Assembly (NCBI GenBank): GCA_029747585.1
Contig: JAPEVF010000026.1
Coordinates: forward strand, 62,001 to 126,000
Direction: 5' to 3'
DNA length: 64,000 nt
Origin: Pleurotus djamor
Lineage: Eukaryota > Basidiomycota > Agaricomycetes > Agaricales > Pleurotaceae
Made by a program: the position numbers and the translations under genes. This document shows, one piece after another, positions 20,006-30,600 of this stretch (positions within the stretch are counted from its first letter, which is position 1; the number at the start of each line of letters is the position of its first letter). The notes beneath the pieces are model-generated. The model worked only from the letters and a program-made list of their open reading frames with translations. It ran no database searches and was not told the origin of the DNA.

Positions 20006-21560
20006 ATGCACGCCAGGCCACCTCTTCCCGTCCAACACGCAAATCCTTACATTGATGCCCTCCGTCCGTCTCTTTCTCCAAATATGCCTGTTATACTCAC
20101 TGATTCTCGTCATTTACAACGTGCCTCGCTAATTTCGCGCCGCAAATTACTTTTTCCTTCGATCTCTTCATTGTGCCTTCGATAACGAATACGCGCATCG
20201 CAGTCAACGCAGGCGTGCCCGATGTCAAGTACCAGATCCTAAGCTGTCAGGGGAATGATATTTTGGTGAGCGGCTGACTTGACGTGTTTTCGAGTTCCAC
20301 TTTTTGACCTTACTCAGGTTGGACGACTTAAAATTGCCACACCTACGGTACGTGATTGAGCCCCTTCCAGCTCATCGCGTCGCGCGCTGACTTGTTTGAA
20401 TTCTCTGTAGTCGACTGGCCACGCTTTCATCCTGCGACGGTATGATACAGGCGCAGTAAGCCTTACAACTATGTTCCGTGCGGCATTTCCCACCGCGTTG
20501 GAGGAAGACGAGAAACGCGAAACTTCATGGGTTAAGGAGACCTACGACTTGACCGGTAACAATGGCACTCCTAAGGACCCCAGCATTTCGCGCCTCGCTG
20601 GCACTTGGGTCGACCCCGACCTCGCCAGAAAGATTGCCACTGAATACAAGATCAGCGAAATGATCAATGCGGTTATCGAAGCTGTTCCCGATACCGGTGC
20701 AAACTACCGCAGGAGTGGGGGTTCGGGTGGTGCGAAAGGCCCAATAACGGTCAACATGGCCAAGCCCGCTTTTATCGCCACGCCTCAGAAGACCTCTTCG
20801 TCGCCGTCGAAAGCCTCCCCTTTAAAGGCTCGTTCTTCCACCCTGGTAGATTCTCCGAAATCCGGCCTTCCTGTTGCCAAGAAGAGGAAAGAATCATCTC
20901 CAGTGCCTACTACATCCTCTCCCCCTCCTGAAAGTCCTCGTGTCCGTCGCTCAACCCGCGCGAAGAGCCCTGCGCCGAAACCTTCTGCTATTCCCGTCCC
21001 ACTCACCAGCCAAACCCCCAAGAGAGCCTCTCGCGTTGATATCGCCGTCACCCCCGCTGGCTCTGACGAAACTGTGTACGAAGAAGACGGGGACATATCT
21101 TCGGGCGCTATCGCCACTTCGGAACTTCACGATCAAGATGTTGCTGAGCAGAAGCAGATGATCGCTGAAATGAAGGCTCAGCGTGAGGCCATGCAACAGC
21201 AGACAGAAGAGGATGCTATGGATCAGGACCACCATGAACATGATGAGCAGCCTGAGTCATTAGACGCTGAAGCTCCTGAAGAATCTAAGTCCGCTGGAAA
21301 GCGCAGTCTCGAAGAGACCGAGGATGCGCCACTGCAATTCAACTTCAAAGAGCCTGGTGAACAGGAACCTGTGCAAGAACGAGCTATCGCAACGAACAGG
21401 CGACTATCTGGATTCACCCTTGAACCGCGACAGAAGAGTTTCGCATGGGGTGTAGCAGCGTTTGCCGTTACTTTCGGCGCTGTGTGAGTATCTCTCCTTC
21501 CCATCATCCACTCATCAACTTATCGTCGTTGGCAGCACCCTCCTTCCCAATCTGTTCTAG
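20006..21560 (+). CDS. BQT4: Bqt4-like KilA-N protein of the inner nuclear membrane
   Basis: Fission-yeast Bqt4 sits in the inner nuclear membrane and tethers telomeres to it. This protein has the same plan. An N-terminal KilA-N/APSES-like DNA-binding fold spans four exons (KYQILSCQGNDILVGRLKIATPT, HAFILRRYDTGAVSLTTMFRAAFP, SWVKETYDLTG). A Pro/Ser/Lys-rich linker carries a KKRKE nuclear-localisation-like motif, an acidic coiled stretch follows (QKQMIAEMKAQREAMQQQ), and the end is a single hydrophobic anchor. Exons are about 20006-20120, 20204-20265, 20318-20347, 20411-21483 and 21536-21560. The last, 25 nt, completes the anchor (FAVTFGAVTLLPNLF) and explains why an unspliced reading stops mid-helix. 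The donor of exon 1 is unresolved, and its acceptor could be 20204 or 20213. Confidence 0.82.
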
Positions 21561-22012
21561 ATTGCTTCTTTTTCCTTCTCCCTCACGATTTATCTACTTA
21601 TTATGCCCCGGTCTATTTGAATTCGTGTTGTTTGCTCCTTGCTCTTCTCTTAAACCTACTAGTCCTGCGTAAATATATCCCGCGTGTAGTTGTGGTACAT
21701 ATGTCTTCGTCAATGCTACCTTTTGTACGATTATCTTAGTTCTCCCTCCATCTCTCCATATTGCCTGCCGAGTCGATGTTTAGGTCGATCGGGCGATCAC
21801 GATCAACTTTGCGGAACCTCTTTCAACTTATATCCTTTTTCTGGATTTCTTTCTTCATGTCTTTACGAATACCAAAACCGTTCACGATCCTCTAGATGTG
21901 ACCCATTTCTAATTTCTATAACAATCTATACGTACAGTATTCCGGTGTTGTGTTCCTCTTGCTTCTGTTTTGTGCTCATACACATATAGGCCTCTTTCTT
22001 TCGGGACGAGCC
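21561..22012. other. Intergenic, convergent 3' regions
   Basis: Pyrimidine-rich sequence between the 3' end of the Bqt4-like gene and the 3' end of phosphofructokinase on the other strand. No gene is seen; it should hold both 3' untranslated regions. Confidence 0.5.
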
Positions 22013-25000
22013 TCAGATTCTGTCTGCAGCAGCGCCAGCACTTATCCCGGGGATCTTCATCCCAACCAGCTGTGGCCGCCCAACCAACTCCTCAACAAGT
22101 TTCGCGACCCCACGTTCAATCCACCACGCCTTCTTCCCTCTTCGGTTCTTCATATCCGCATGCTCGATCATCTCGCGCACCGGCACCCACTTGATCGAAC
22201 TACTCTGGATGGTGATGACCGCAGCGGATTCCGGTGGTGCATTCCAATGACGGGTGCTTCCGTAGCCAGGTTCGGCTTCTTGTCCGGAACCAACTTGGAT
22301 GTCACCGACGTTGGAGTTGGAGTTGGAATTGCTGACGTCGACGCCGTGCTCGAGGGATTTGGCGTGTTCGAGGAGGGATTCGTTGTGCTTTTCGAGGAAG
22401 GCCATGCATTTTAGGGAGAGACGGACGGCGCGGGAACGGTCGATTGGGGAGGGAACGCCGCCTTGGAGGGTGTGTCCGAGGGAAGCAGAACGCGAATCAA
22501 ATAATGTGCTGCCTTCCTCTTTCAACATCTTGGTGATAACGTCGGTGGTGTAGACGCTAGAGGCGGCTTCGTTTCTAGACAATTCCTCAGTTGGGTGCGG
22601 ACGGGGCGATATAATCTGCAAGGCTTACCTGATGACAAGGCGACCTTCACTCTTTCCTTTCGCGTCGAGGGCATATCGGGTCTTGAGGAACCTGACATCC
22701 CTCCTGAGGGTATCCAGATCCATTCCTGCTTCTGGAGTGTAAACCAAGCAAGCACCAGTCTACAGCAAACGTTAGCACTATATTGCCCCCAATTCTCGTG
22801 TTGGACTTACAGCCAAAGCTCCCATGGTCGCGATATAACCGCACTTCCCTCCTTGGGTTTCAACAACGAATACTCGATTACGACTGGCACTGGCACTCTG
22901 CTTGATGGCATCGCAAGCATCCACAAGCGCATTCAAACTCGTGTCGCTTCCAAGACTGTAATCCGTCATGGGGACATTGTTACTGATCGTCGCAGGGAGA
23001 TGCACCATGGGTATCCTAAACGCTGGGTAATGTTTCCTCCCTTCATCTAATTCAACCAGCGCAGTGAACGCCTCGAAACCACCGATGAGGAGCAACGAGT
23101 TGATGTTGTGTTCTTGGAATTTGGAAGCGATGCAGCCGATGTCGATGGATGGGAGTGTACGGTTGGTTCCGAGCTCTGAGCCGCCGCGAGCCATCCAGGT
23201 GTCGACTTCTAACCATCCGAGAGGGGTGATGTTGTCGTCGAGGAGTCCGCGGAAGCCGTTGTGGATCCCGAGAGGTGTGTGACCATGACGTATGCAGAAT
23301 CGGACTGCTGCACGCGTAGCGGCGTTCATACCACCCGCGGGGGCGCCCATACTATCAAATGCTTCATGAGATTGGATCGGGTGGGATCTGCATGCCGACT
23401 TACTGGATGATGCCAACCCTCATTCTCTATCCAGACGTCATCAGGGTTAACGCTTCAACAAGTAAGAAAGGGACGTACTTTGTGAGGGGGAAGCTGCTTT
23501 GTGGTTTCAAGCTCAGACGTTGCGTAGAACCCCTCAAGACTTTCACAGAACTCTGGGTCTCGGAGTGACATTGCTTTCGTGAAGTCGCGGTTGCTGATGG
23601 CTTCTGAGACGGCTTTGGTCTGGAGCACGGTCTAAGATGAGGAAAGAAAATCATTTAGAGGACATACCATCGCGACAGCCTCCATGAGAGGGACCCTTGT
23701 AATCTTATTCTCTTGTATACCGATCATGTAGGACGGAGTATCCGGGGTGGCCTCGAGCAAAGCATCAACGGCTTCGACACCTTGGAGCGTGGGCTAACGA
23801 CAACTGTTATTTGACGCACCGTGATCATTGGTAAAAACCCACTTACCATTATTCTGTCGAAAGCGCATGGTCGTCCACCGCGTTGGGTGTGCCCAAGCTG
23901 AGTAACTCGCGTATCCAGACCAAGCCGCTCAGACAAGACCTCCTTGACATATTCCGCATGGATGGGCTGAAGGTCTGCGTCGTGAGCACCTTCGGCGACA
24001 ATAACGATAGTCTTTCGCTTTCCAATTTGACGGTGCTAAGGTGGCAGAAAATCCTGTTACCATCGCTCGGAACAGTGGTGTTAGCGGGTTTTACTTACAC
24101 GGTGGATCGCGTCGCACATGATATCTTCCCAGCCAGGTTTACCGTCCGTACGCGTCCTGCTTGAACTGGGTGGGGGCGACTCGGGTATGAAGATGAAATC
24201 GGCGCCACCAGCTACACCAGCGAGGAGGGCTAGCCAGCCACAGTGTCTCCCCATGACTTCGAGCACGAAAGCGCGGGAATGGGAGAAGGCGGTGGAGTTA
24301 ATGTTGTCGATAGCTTCGCAGATTCTAGCGAGGTGTCAGAGAAGGCAGCGTAGGTGAGAGCGTATCTCTCGGCTGTACCTGTGCAGAGCGGTGGGTGCGC
24401 CGATAGTCAAGTCGGTGAGGGACATGTCATTGTCGATAGAGCCGACCAAACCAACAATCTTGAGGTGGGCGTGCTTGGCATGCGTCGCCTCGTCAATCAG
24501 ACCTGTAAAGAGGTTTAGAAACGTTTGCTAGCTGATTGGCCGGTGCGTACCTTGCGACTGGAGTTCTTCCAAGAGACCAGGCCATTCTGCTCTGAAGACA
24601 TCGGCACCAGTGAGAGAACCATCACCTCCACAGACGACGATGGCGTCAATGCCTTCACGGATCAGATTGTGGGCAGCCTGAAGACGCCCTGCACGGGTAC
24701 GGAACGCCGCCGATCGCGCAGTGCCAATGAGTGTGCCTCCCTTGCAGAAGAACTGGTCAGCATCCGTTCGAGGTGGGTCATTCGGCGTGTTGTTTACCTC
24801 GGCGAACCAAGCTCTGACATCGTCCCAGCCGACTCTGACTATGTAACGGCCCTTCAGGCTACGCTTTCCAGTTGATCCATAGTCTCCGGTACCGTCTTTG
24901 AGAAGGGGTCCATCACCGAAGCGAAGGTTGTGGATGAAGTAGGGGTCTTTCGGAGAGACTTTGTAGTGCGCCGGTGCGATTTCTGTGGGGAAATATTATG

Positions 25001-25297
25001 ATCAATATAATGAGGGCAAATGGGATATGCAAACCCTTGGAGTCTGGAGACAAGGTAGCGTCTTCAATGGTACCGTTGGCGAGAGCCTCGTAGTACTCGG
25101 TGTTGCCGCGCACCAAGCCTTCGTAGCCTTCACGGACGATCCACGTCTCGCATTCCCTACGCATCCAGGTACAGTAAGTGGACAACTCGGATGGGTTCTT
25201 CGAGGACTTACTTCAATATCGCGGCCTTGACGACGGAGCGCACCACCGCGTTCATCCCGGCGCTGTCGCCTCCCGAGGTAAGGATTGCGATCTTCAT
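22013..25297 (-). CDS. PFK1: ATP-dependent 6-phosphofructokinase, eukaryotic two-lobed type
   Basis: Converts fructose 6-phosphate and ATP to fructose 1,6-bisphosphate, the committed step of glycolysis. The N-terminal half has the catalytic set: ATP loop [25 protein letters not shown], the active-site SIDND and [10 protein letters not shown]. The C-terminal half repeats the fold in degenerate form ([42 protein letters not shown]), as in fungal enzymes where it binds the allosteric activator. Early exons are 25297-25212 and 25156-25035, with the third starting at 24982; about eleven exons join in frame, including a short one encoding RMRVGIIH near 23415. The ATG at 25297 is preferred over one at 25486 because a TATA-like element (CATAAATA, 25354-25347) lies between them and because the upstream ATG overlaps the WSS1 start. 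The protein is about 800 residues. Confidence 0.93.
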
Positions 25298-25484
25298 ATT
25301 CGAGGGGGCAAATGTAAATTGAAGATGCACTCCGAGTACCTCTCCGTATTTATGCAAAGGACTCGGCGATAGGGAGGATGCCAGGATGGTTATCTGCTTA
25401 GGGCAATTGTCAATTGGAGATAGGAGTAAAATAGGGGTACCGGTCGGCTGGGTGGACGCGCCTGTCTTAGCCTTCTCCCCCGCC
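25298..25484. promoter_or_regulatory. Bidirectional promoter of PFK1 and WSS1
   Basis: Only 187 bp separate the two divergent start codons. The minus strand shows CATAAATA at 25354-25347, about 50 bp before the PFK1 ATG. An ATTGACAATTG string near 25405-25420 is palindrome-like and could be bound by a shared factor, but that is inference. Confidence 0.55.
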
Positions 25485-27191
25485 ATGGTACATCATCGTC
25501 TCAATGAACGCGAAACAAACCCCAATCCGCACATCAACTTTATCACCGCTCTGAAAGGTACACGCCCAGAGGACTCCGAGAATGCGAGGCAGCTTTTGCG
25601 TGCTTTGGCCGCCCAGGTTCGACCAATAATGAAGGCTCACGGGTTTGAGGTCAACAGTTTGGAAGAGGTGTTCGAATGTTACGCTGGTCTTGGATGTATC
25701 ATCACTAACTTTCCTCTCTAGTACGAGTTCAACAAGGTGTTTGCTGGGAGGAATTGGAACAATGGAGAAACGGTTGGTAAGTCCCTGTCGTCCTCGGGCC
25801 GAATGACGAATCCGACGCGACTTTTCACAGAACTAGTACTGAGGAACCCAGGGGGATCATTTCAGTCGGTTTCCTGGCTGTTGAGTACGTTCTGTCACGA
25901 AGTTTGTCTTCTTGGTCCTCGTGTGTGCAAGTGAGGAATGCTGATCCGACCACACGTTTAGCTTGCACACATCAAAGTATGTTCGATCCAAACGCCTTTT
26001 ACTCTTTTGGTCCTTACTGATTCGGTGTAGTACATGGACCACAGTCCTGCGTTTCAAGCGCTGTGGCGACAGCTCAACTCCGAGGTTCGGGCACTCCAAA
26101 TAAAAGGCTATTATGGCGATGGTATAGTACACGTCGTCGTGTCCAAGATTTCGTGCTTAGCTGGTCCTAAGGTTATTGGTCTTCGGGAACGCGTCTGGTT
26201 GATTCAGCGCGCGTCGGTGGACAAGGGATTGAGTTTGGGGAATTACCCGAGTATATGGTATAGTCATCGTTTTCACCCCGCCATATATATAACTCATTCT
26301 CGACTTCTTCAATGCTCAGTGCGGTGGTGCTCACTCTAGGAAACGTCCCACTTCGACCAGACGTCGCCGAAGACCGAGGGTCTCCGGTCAGCGCAAGAAC
26401 ATTACACCATCGGAGCACACAGGCCCTCAGACAGCGAAGAAACGCAAAGCTGGAACGCGGGTGAGGAGTGATTTTGGCGGAGATGGGCAATTACTAAGTG
26501 ATAAAACTGATGGAGTGACGGGGACTGGTTTTGGCAAGAGGGCGAACAGGTAACGTCGATCTCCTAATAACCGGGTGCGTTGTACTCAAGGTCTTAGTAA
26601 ACGCGCGAGAGAAGAAAGAGCTTTAGCTACCGAGCAGCGTTTAAAAGCGCTGCAACAACAAGCGAGCTGTATGTTGAACAATACGACGGTATTGTTCTTG
26701 TCTCAACTGTTTCTCACAGCCTCCCGAACTGACGGGCAAACTCGCGCACAAGAAAACCCTTCTGACGACAGCGAAGAAGACGAAGAGCTTCTAGAAACAG
26801 ATGCAGAACGGCTACAAACTCTCGTCCAATCAGCCGGAGGTGTTGATATGGGATTGCTCAAAGGACGGCAGCTCGATCTCATGGATTTCTTCTTCCCCGT
26901 GCAGAGTGGCCCCTCTGTTGGAACCAGCGGTGCAACTGGGAGTCAGTGCCAAGGCGGAGGCTTGGAAGAAAGTGAAACCCAGGCAATCGGAAGAGTAAAG
27001 CCAGCGAGTTCACTGCCCAATGTGGCGAAAGCTCAGAGCCAATCCAGCGATCAAGCTTGGTCGTGCCCCATTTGTACTCTGTAAGTTCGGCTTCGAGCAG
27101 TGGATACATGATTATTGATGATGTCCCCAGAATTAATCGTCCGTTGCACCTCACTTGCGCGGCCTGCGGCATAATCAGGAGCGAGCAATAA
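25485..27191 (+). CDS. WSS1: WSS1-like WLM metalloprotease for DNA-protein crosslinks
   Basis: Wss1/SPRTN-type proteases cut proteins covalently trapped on DNA. Ten exons fit: 25485-25667, 25722-25776, 25831-25901, 25962-25976, 26031-26121, 26172-26257, 26320-26549, 26598-26668, 26720-27080 and 27131-27191, giving 407 residues. The WLM domain fills the first 200 residues (NPNPHINFITAL, GRNWNNGETV, LRNPGG). Its zinc site HELAHIKYMDH is spread over exons 3, 4 and 5, exon 4 being a 15-nt exon that encodes LAHIK. After CGGAHSRKR comes a basic region, then an acidic stretch (DDSEEDEELLETD) and a C-terminal RanBP2-type zinc finger (WSCPICTLIN...CAACG) that may bind ubiquitin or SUMO-like partners. 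It diverges from PFK1 across a shared 187-bp promoter. Confidence 0.92.
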
Positions 27192-27690
27192 GTCCCCTAC
27201 ATATTGCCTAGCGAAACCAAAGCAATTGGTGCATTCCTCCGTCCCTACCTTGTTTATTGTTCGTAACAAAGGAAGGGCTCAATGTCTGGACGTTGGGCTC
27301 TAGATACCAGATGTCCTCTTTGGGAATAAAGTTCGTAATGGACCCCCACGAGTTGGGTGAGTCACCTTCTTGGTACCACCTTGCGTCACTGAATCTCGGA
27401 CGAAGGGTCTGCGGCAAGCCTGCAAACCTTGATAGAAACAGCTTCTGAGACTTATCTGGATTGTCTTTGATGCTCATTCCTTTTAGGGATAATTGAGGCG
27501 TCATCAAAGTCCCACCTTTGTGGGCGTGCATCCCCCCNAGCCCGAGACGCATGTGGACTACTTAAGCAATCAAATCCCTCGATGACTCCTCACGGTCTCC
27601 CGTCTTCGCATTTCTCTCTTGCAAGCCGCAGTAAGTCTCTTCCATCGTGCTTGACATCAATGTTATTTCTGATCCAAGAATTTCAGACCC
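27192..27690. other. Intergenic, promoter side of the giant gene
   Basis: Holds the WSS1 3' region and the leader of the giant gene. A GTAAGT..TTCAG intron-like segment sits at about 27631-27686, just before the ATG at 27691, so the leader may be spliced. An ATG at 27582 would read out of frame and stop soon after the main start. A 114-codon minus-strand frame at 27208-27552 has no recognisable content. Confidence 0.4.
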
Positions 27691-30600
27691 ATGTTATCAA
27701 AGAAGGATTTGGAGTATATCGTGACTCATATCTTCTTGCCGCTCAAACTACCTCAGCACGAAGACACCACAACTCAGAACGAGCACATACTCGCGCAGCT
27801 TGTGCATAATTACGCCAAAGATTATCTACGAGACTTACCTATAGGCAAGCCCTCGGCATGGCGCACCGTCCTTGGAATGCTTGGTCGATTCACCAGCCTC
27901 CAAGCCACCGATGCTTACTCGACGCAAGATATCATCCGGGCCATAGATGCCATGCGCCCAGGAGGTGAGTTTCTTCGTGCCATTTCATGTCACCAACTCA
28001 CACCTATGTCAGACGTCACACCCATGTTCATACGCCAGCAGAATGCTGGTCTAATCATCAGGAAACTCCCCGAATCTACTCGGTTTGAATCGTTTGAAGT
28101 CTCCGCGAAGAACGAGGATATTCTCGGTGCCACAGGAAAGCTTATCCGTACTTTCCCTGGCCCTGCTATCTCGGTACCCAACAGCACGGCCAATGACCCC
28201 CTCTTTGTGAAGGAAGTGGCATCGTTCATTTCCCTCATGAACACAGAAGTTCTTGATTCCGCAGCCACCTCGCGAAAAGCAGGTGTTGAGGTGGTGGAGA
28301 AGAGGAATACCGCGGATCCTCGGTACATCACAACCCTTCTCACTGGGATTTTGCGTGGCATGGGCGAGCCCGCAGATATCAAGCGCATCCAGAAGAGGAT
28401 GGCTGATGATGTTCTGTGGCTGGATTGCAAAGCTCCGTGGCGACGCTCACCACTTTGGACGATGATCCGTGTTGCTCTTCAAACGTCGCTTGCACAGTTC
28501 GATCACACACGTCCGCATCTCGAATACAAGGTCTTCGTGCTGTCCCTTATGGTCTATATCCTTGACATCGCCGTCACTGGCCACCTTTCTAGTGACTTCC
28601 TCCACTGTATGAGGACTAAAGTAGCCAGACGATTGCACAAGCTCGATTCCGATGCCCCCAATGATGTGTCTTCTCGTGCACTCGAAGTATTGAAGAGGAC
28701 GTCAACAGAGCTTCAACAACGATGGGCAACCATCCAGGAATCACATCCCAGACCACTCTGGGACCCAAAGACGCTCAACATTTACGAAGATTCCTTTCTA
28801 ACCCTGCCCAATTCCTCCTTTTACCTCCGAAATGCATTAAAAGGTCTCACTTCCGCCAAGAAGCCTTCGGACTTCGCGCCCAATCAACACCCCCGCCATC
28901 TACGCACTGCCGACCTTCAATCGATAGACCCTGACGTTGCTCGACAATCATTTGATGTAGATGTACCTCTCTCTTTGTACGATTTCGAGAGGACCGTTCG
29001 TGACAACGTGGACACTTGGGTTTCATCCTATTCGCACCAAGACTGGGCAATTGAGAGGCTATCTACTCTTTTGCAGGTCTATCACAAGGCAGCGTCCAAT
29101 TACTACAAGCCGAATTCTGAAGACATCTCCATTATGTTTCTGACGCTCTTTGATATATGGATCGCAATCGACAAACTCGCTATCATCCAGTGTTCACTCC
29201 TCCAGGAGTATGCGCCAGAATTTTCTATATCCGTCCTTGAGCCGCTTCTCCTTCGCAAATCCGAGTATCTTGCAAGATGTGCAAGTATAGCTAGTCACAT
29301 AGGTACTCGGCATCAAAAATCTCGTGCTAACCTGCCCTCCATATTCGCATCTACGCCTTCCTCCCTTTCCTTCTCGGTTCGCTTCTTCAACACCTCAACT
29401 AATTTGCAGGCGCTCAAAACTCGTATCGAGTCAAAAGCAGCATCGGATCGCTCTGCTCGAGAAACTCAATTACAGAAGCTAGTTCTTCAACAAAGAGAGC
29501 TATCATCGTCGGCAGCATCCCTAGATCATGCCTATACATCTACCTGGAAGCACGTAAAGAAGAAGAAGAATTGCCCAAAATGCCGTCTTGAGCAGCGAAT
29601 AAACAACATGGAAATTGCCGTATTCGAATGGCCGCTGCCGAGTGACCATACACTGTCGTCAACTGTAGTCTTCGAACTCGACTCCCCCCCCGTTCTTTCG
29701 GATATGGCGGGACACAACTTATCTATTGCTTTCTCTCCTCAGCACCCCACATGCAAAGCAAAAAACGCCCAAAATCCAAGTATCGCTGCCTACATATGCT
29801 GGTCTCAAGCAATACCAAGGCAATTTCTCTCGCATAACCATTGCATCACATACAAAATCGTTCTATAATACCCACTACAAACTTCCCGCTGTCGGCGCTG
29901 CAGAGATTTCAAAAGTCTGTCTCCCCAATGGCCTTCAATTCTCTCTGTGTGACAGCTCAGAAAAGACTTGGGCCCGTGCATTATTTAGCTTCGATGTCCT
30001 TCCCAAGGTTTGCGTCTTGAAACTCCACGATAGCGTCTACTCGTCACTCCAATTCGCCGTCGATGGGACAACACACACGCCAAATCGCTTATTAGCTACC
30101 CAATCCTCGTGTCCTCGTGACATCAGCCTACACGAATTTGACGCCTTCGTTGGTTTGCGCAGCGGGTCTCGTGTCCAATGGCTCAACATACTTAGAGAGT
30201 TGCGCTCTCGCTCTCTGACTTTCCGTAACGAAGCAGTTCATGTTCTCCACGCGCAGGCTGCCTGGCAAGTGGGCCCTCTCTCCAAAGATGGAGCACCTGA
30301 AGCCCATTCGTATGACTTGGTCCTCCCTCAGTTCAGCACCGCCCTGCTGGATGAGCTAGACCGTTTACAACTCGACATCTCCACGAACTGGTTGGAAATG
30401 TCCACCGCGAACATCATCATTGCCCTCACCTGTCGTCTTTTAGCATCTTCTTCCGTGGGAAAGGTTGCAACTCGGTGTATCCTCCTTCTTCGTAAGACTC
30501 GCAACATGGTGATCAAATGGGTCCATGAGCTCGTTCAAAGGCTTGAGGAAGCAACAGAAGACAACCAAATTGACGATCTCCGACTGAAAGTTTGCGAAGC

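Noticed and set aside
25298..25486. Longer phosphofructokinase start at 25486
   Set aside because: It would overlap the WSS1 start codon and include a TATA-like element as coding sequence. The ATG at 25297 begins the conserved domain and lies 50 bp after that element.
27208..27552. Minus-strand 114-codon frame between WSS1 and the giant gene
   Set aside because: No recognisable domain, it contains an N after a C run, and it lies across the WSS1 3' region and the next promoter.
29692..29868. C-terminal end of a 725-residue protein at 29868
   Set aside because: The last 60 codons are off-frame sequence after an eight-C run. Conserved family sequence goes on in the next frame, so the stop is an artefact of the run.
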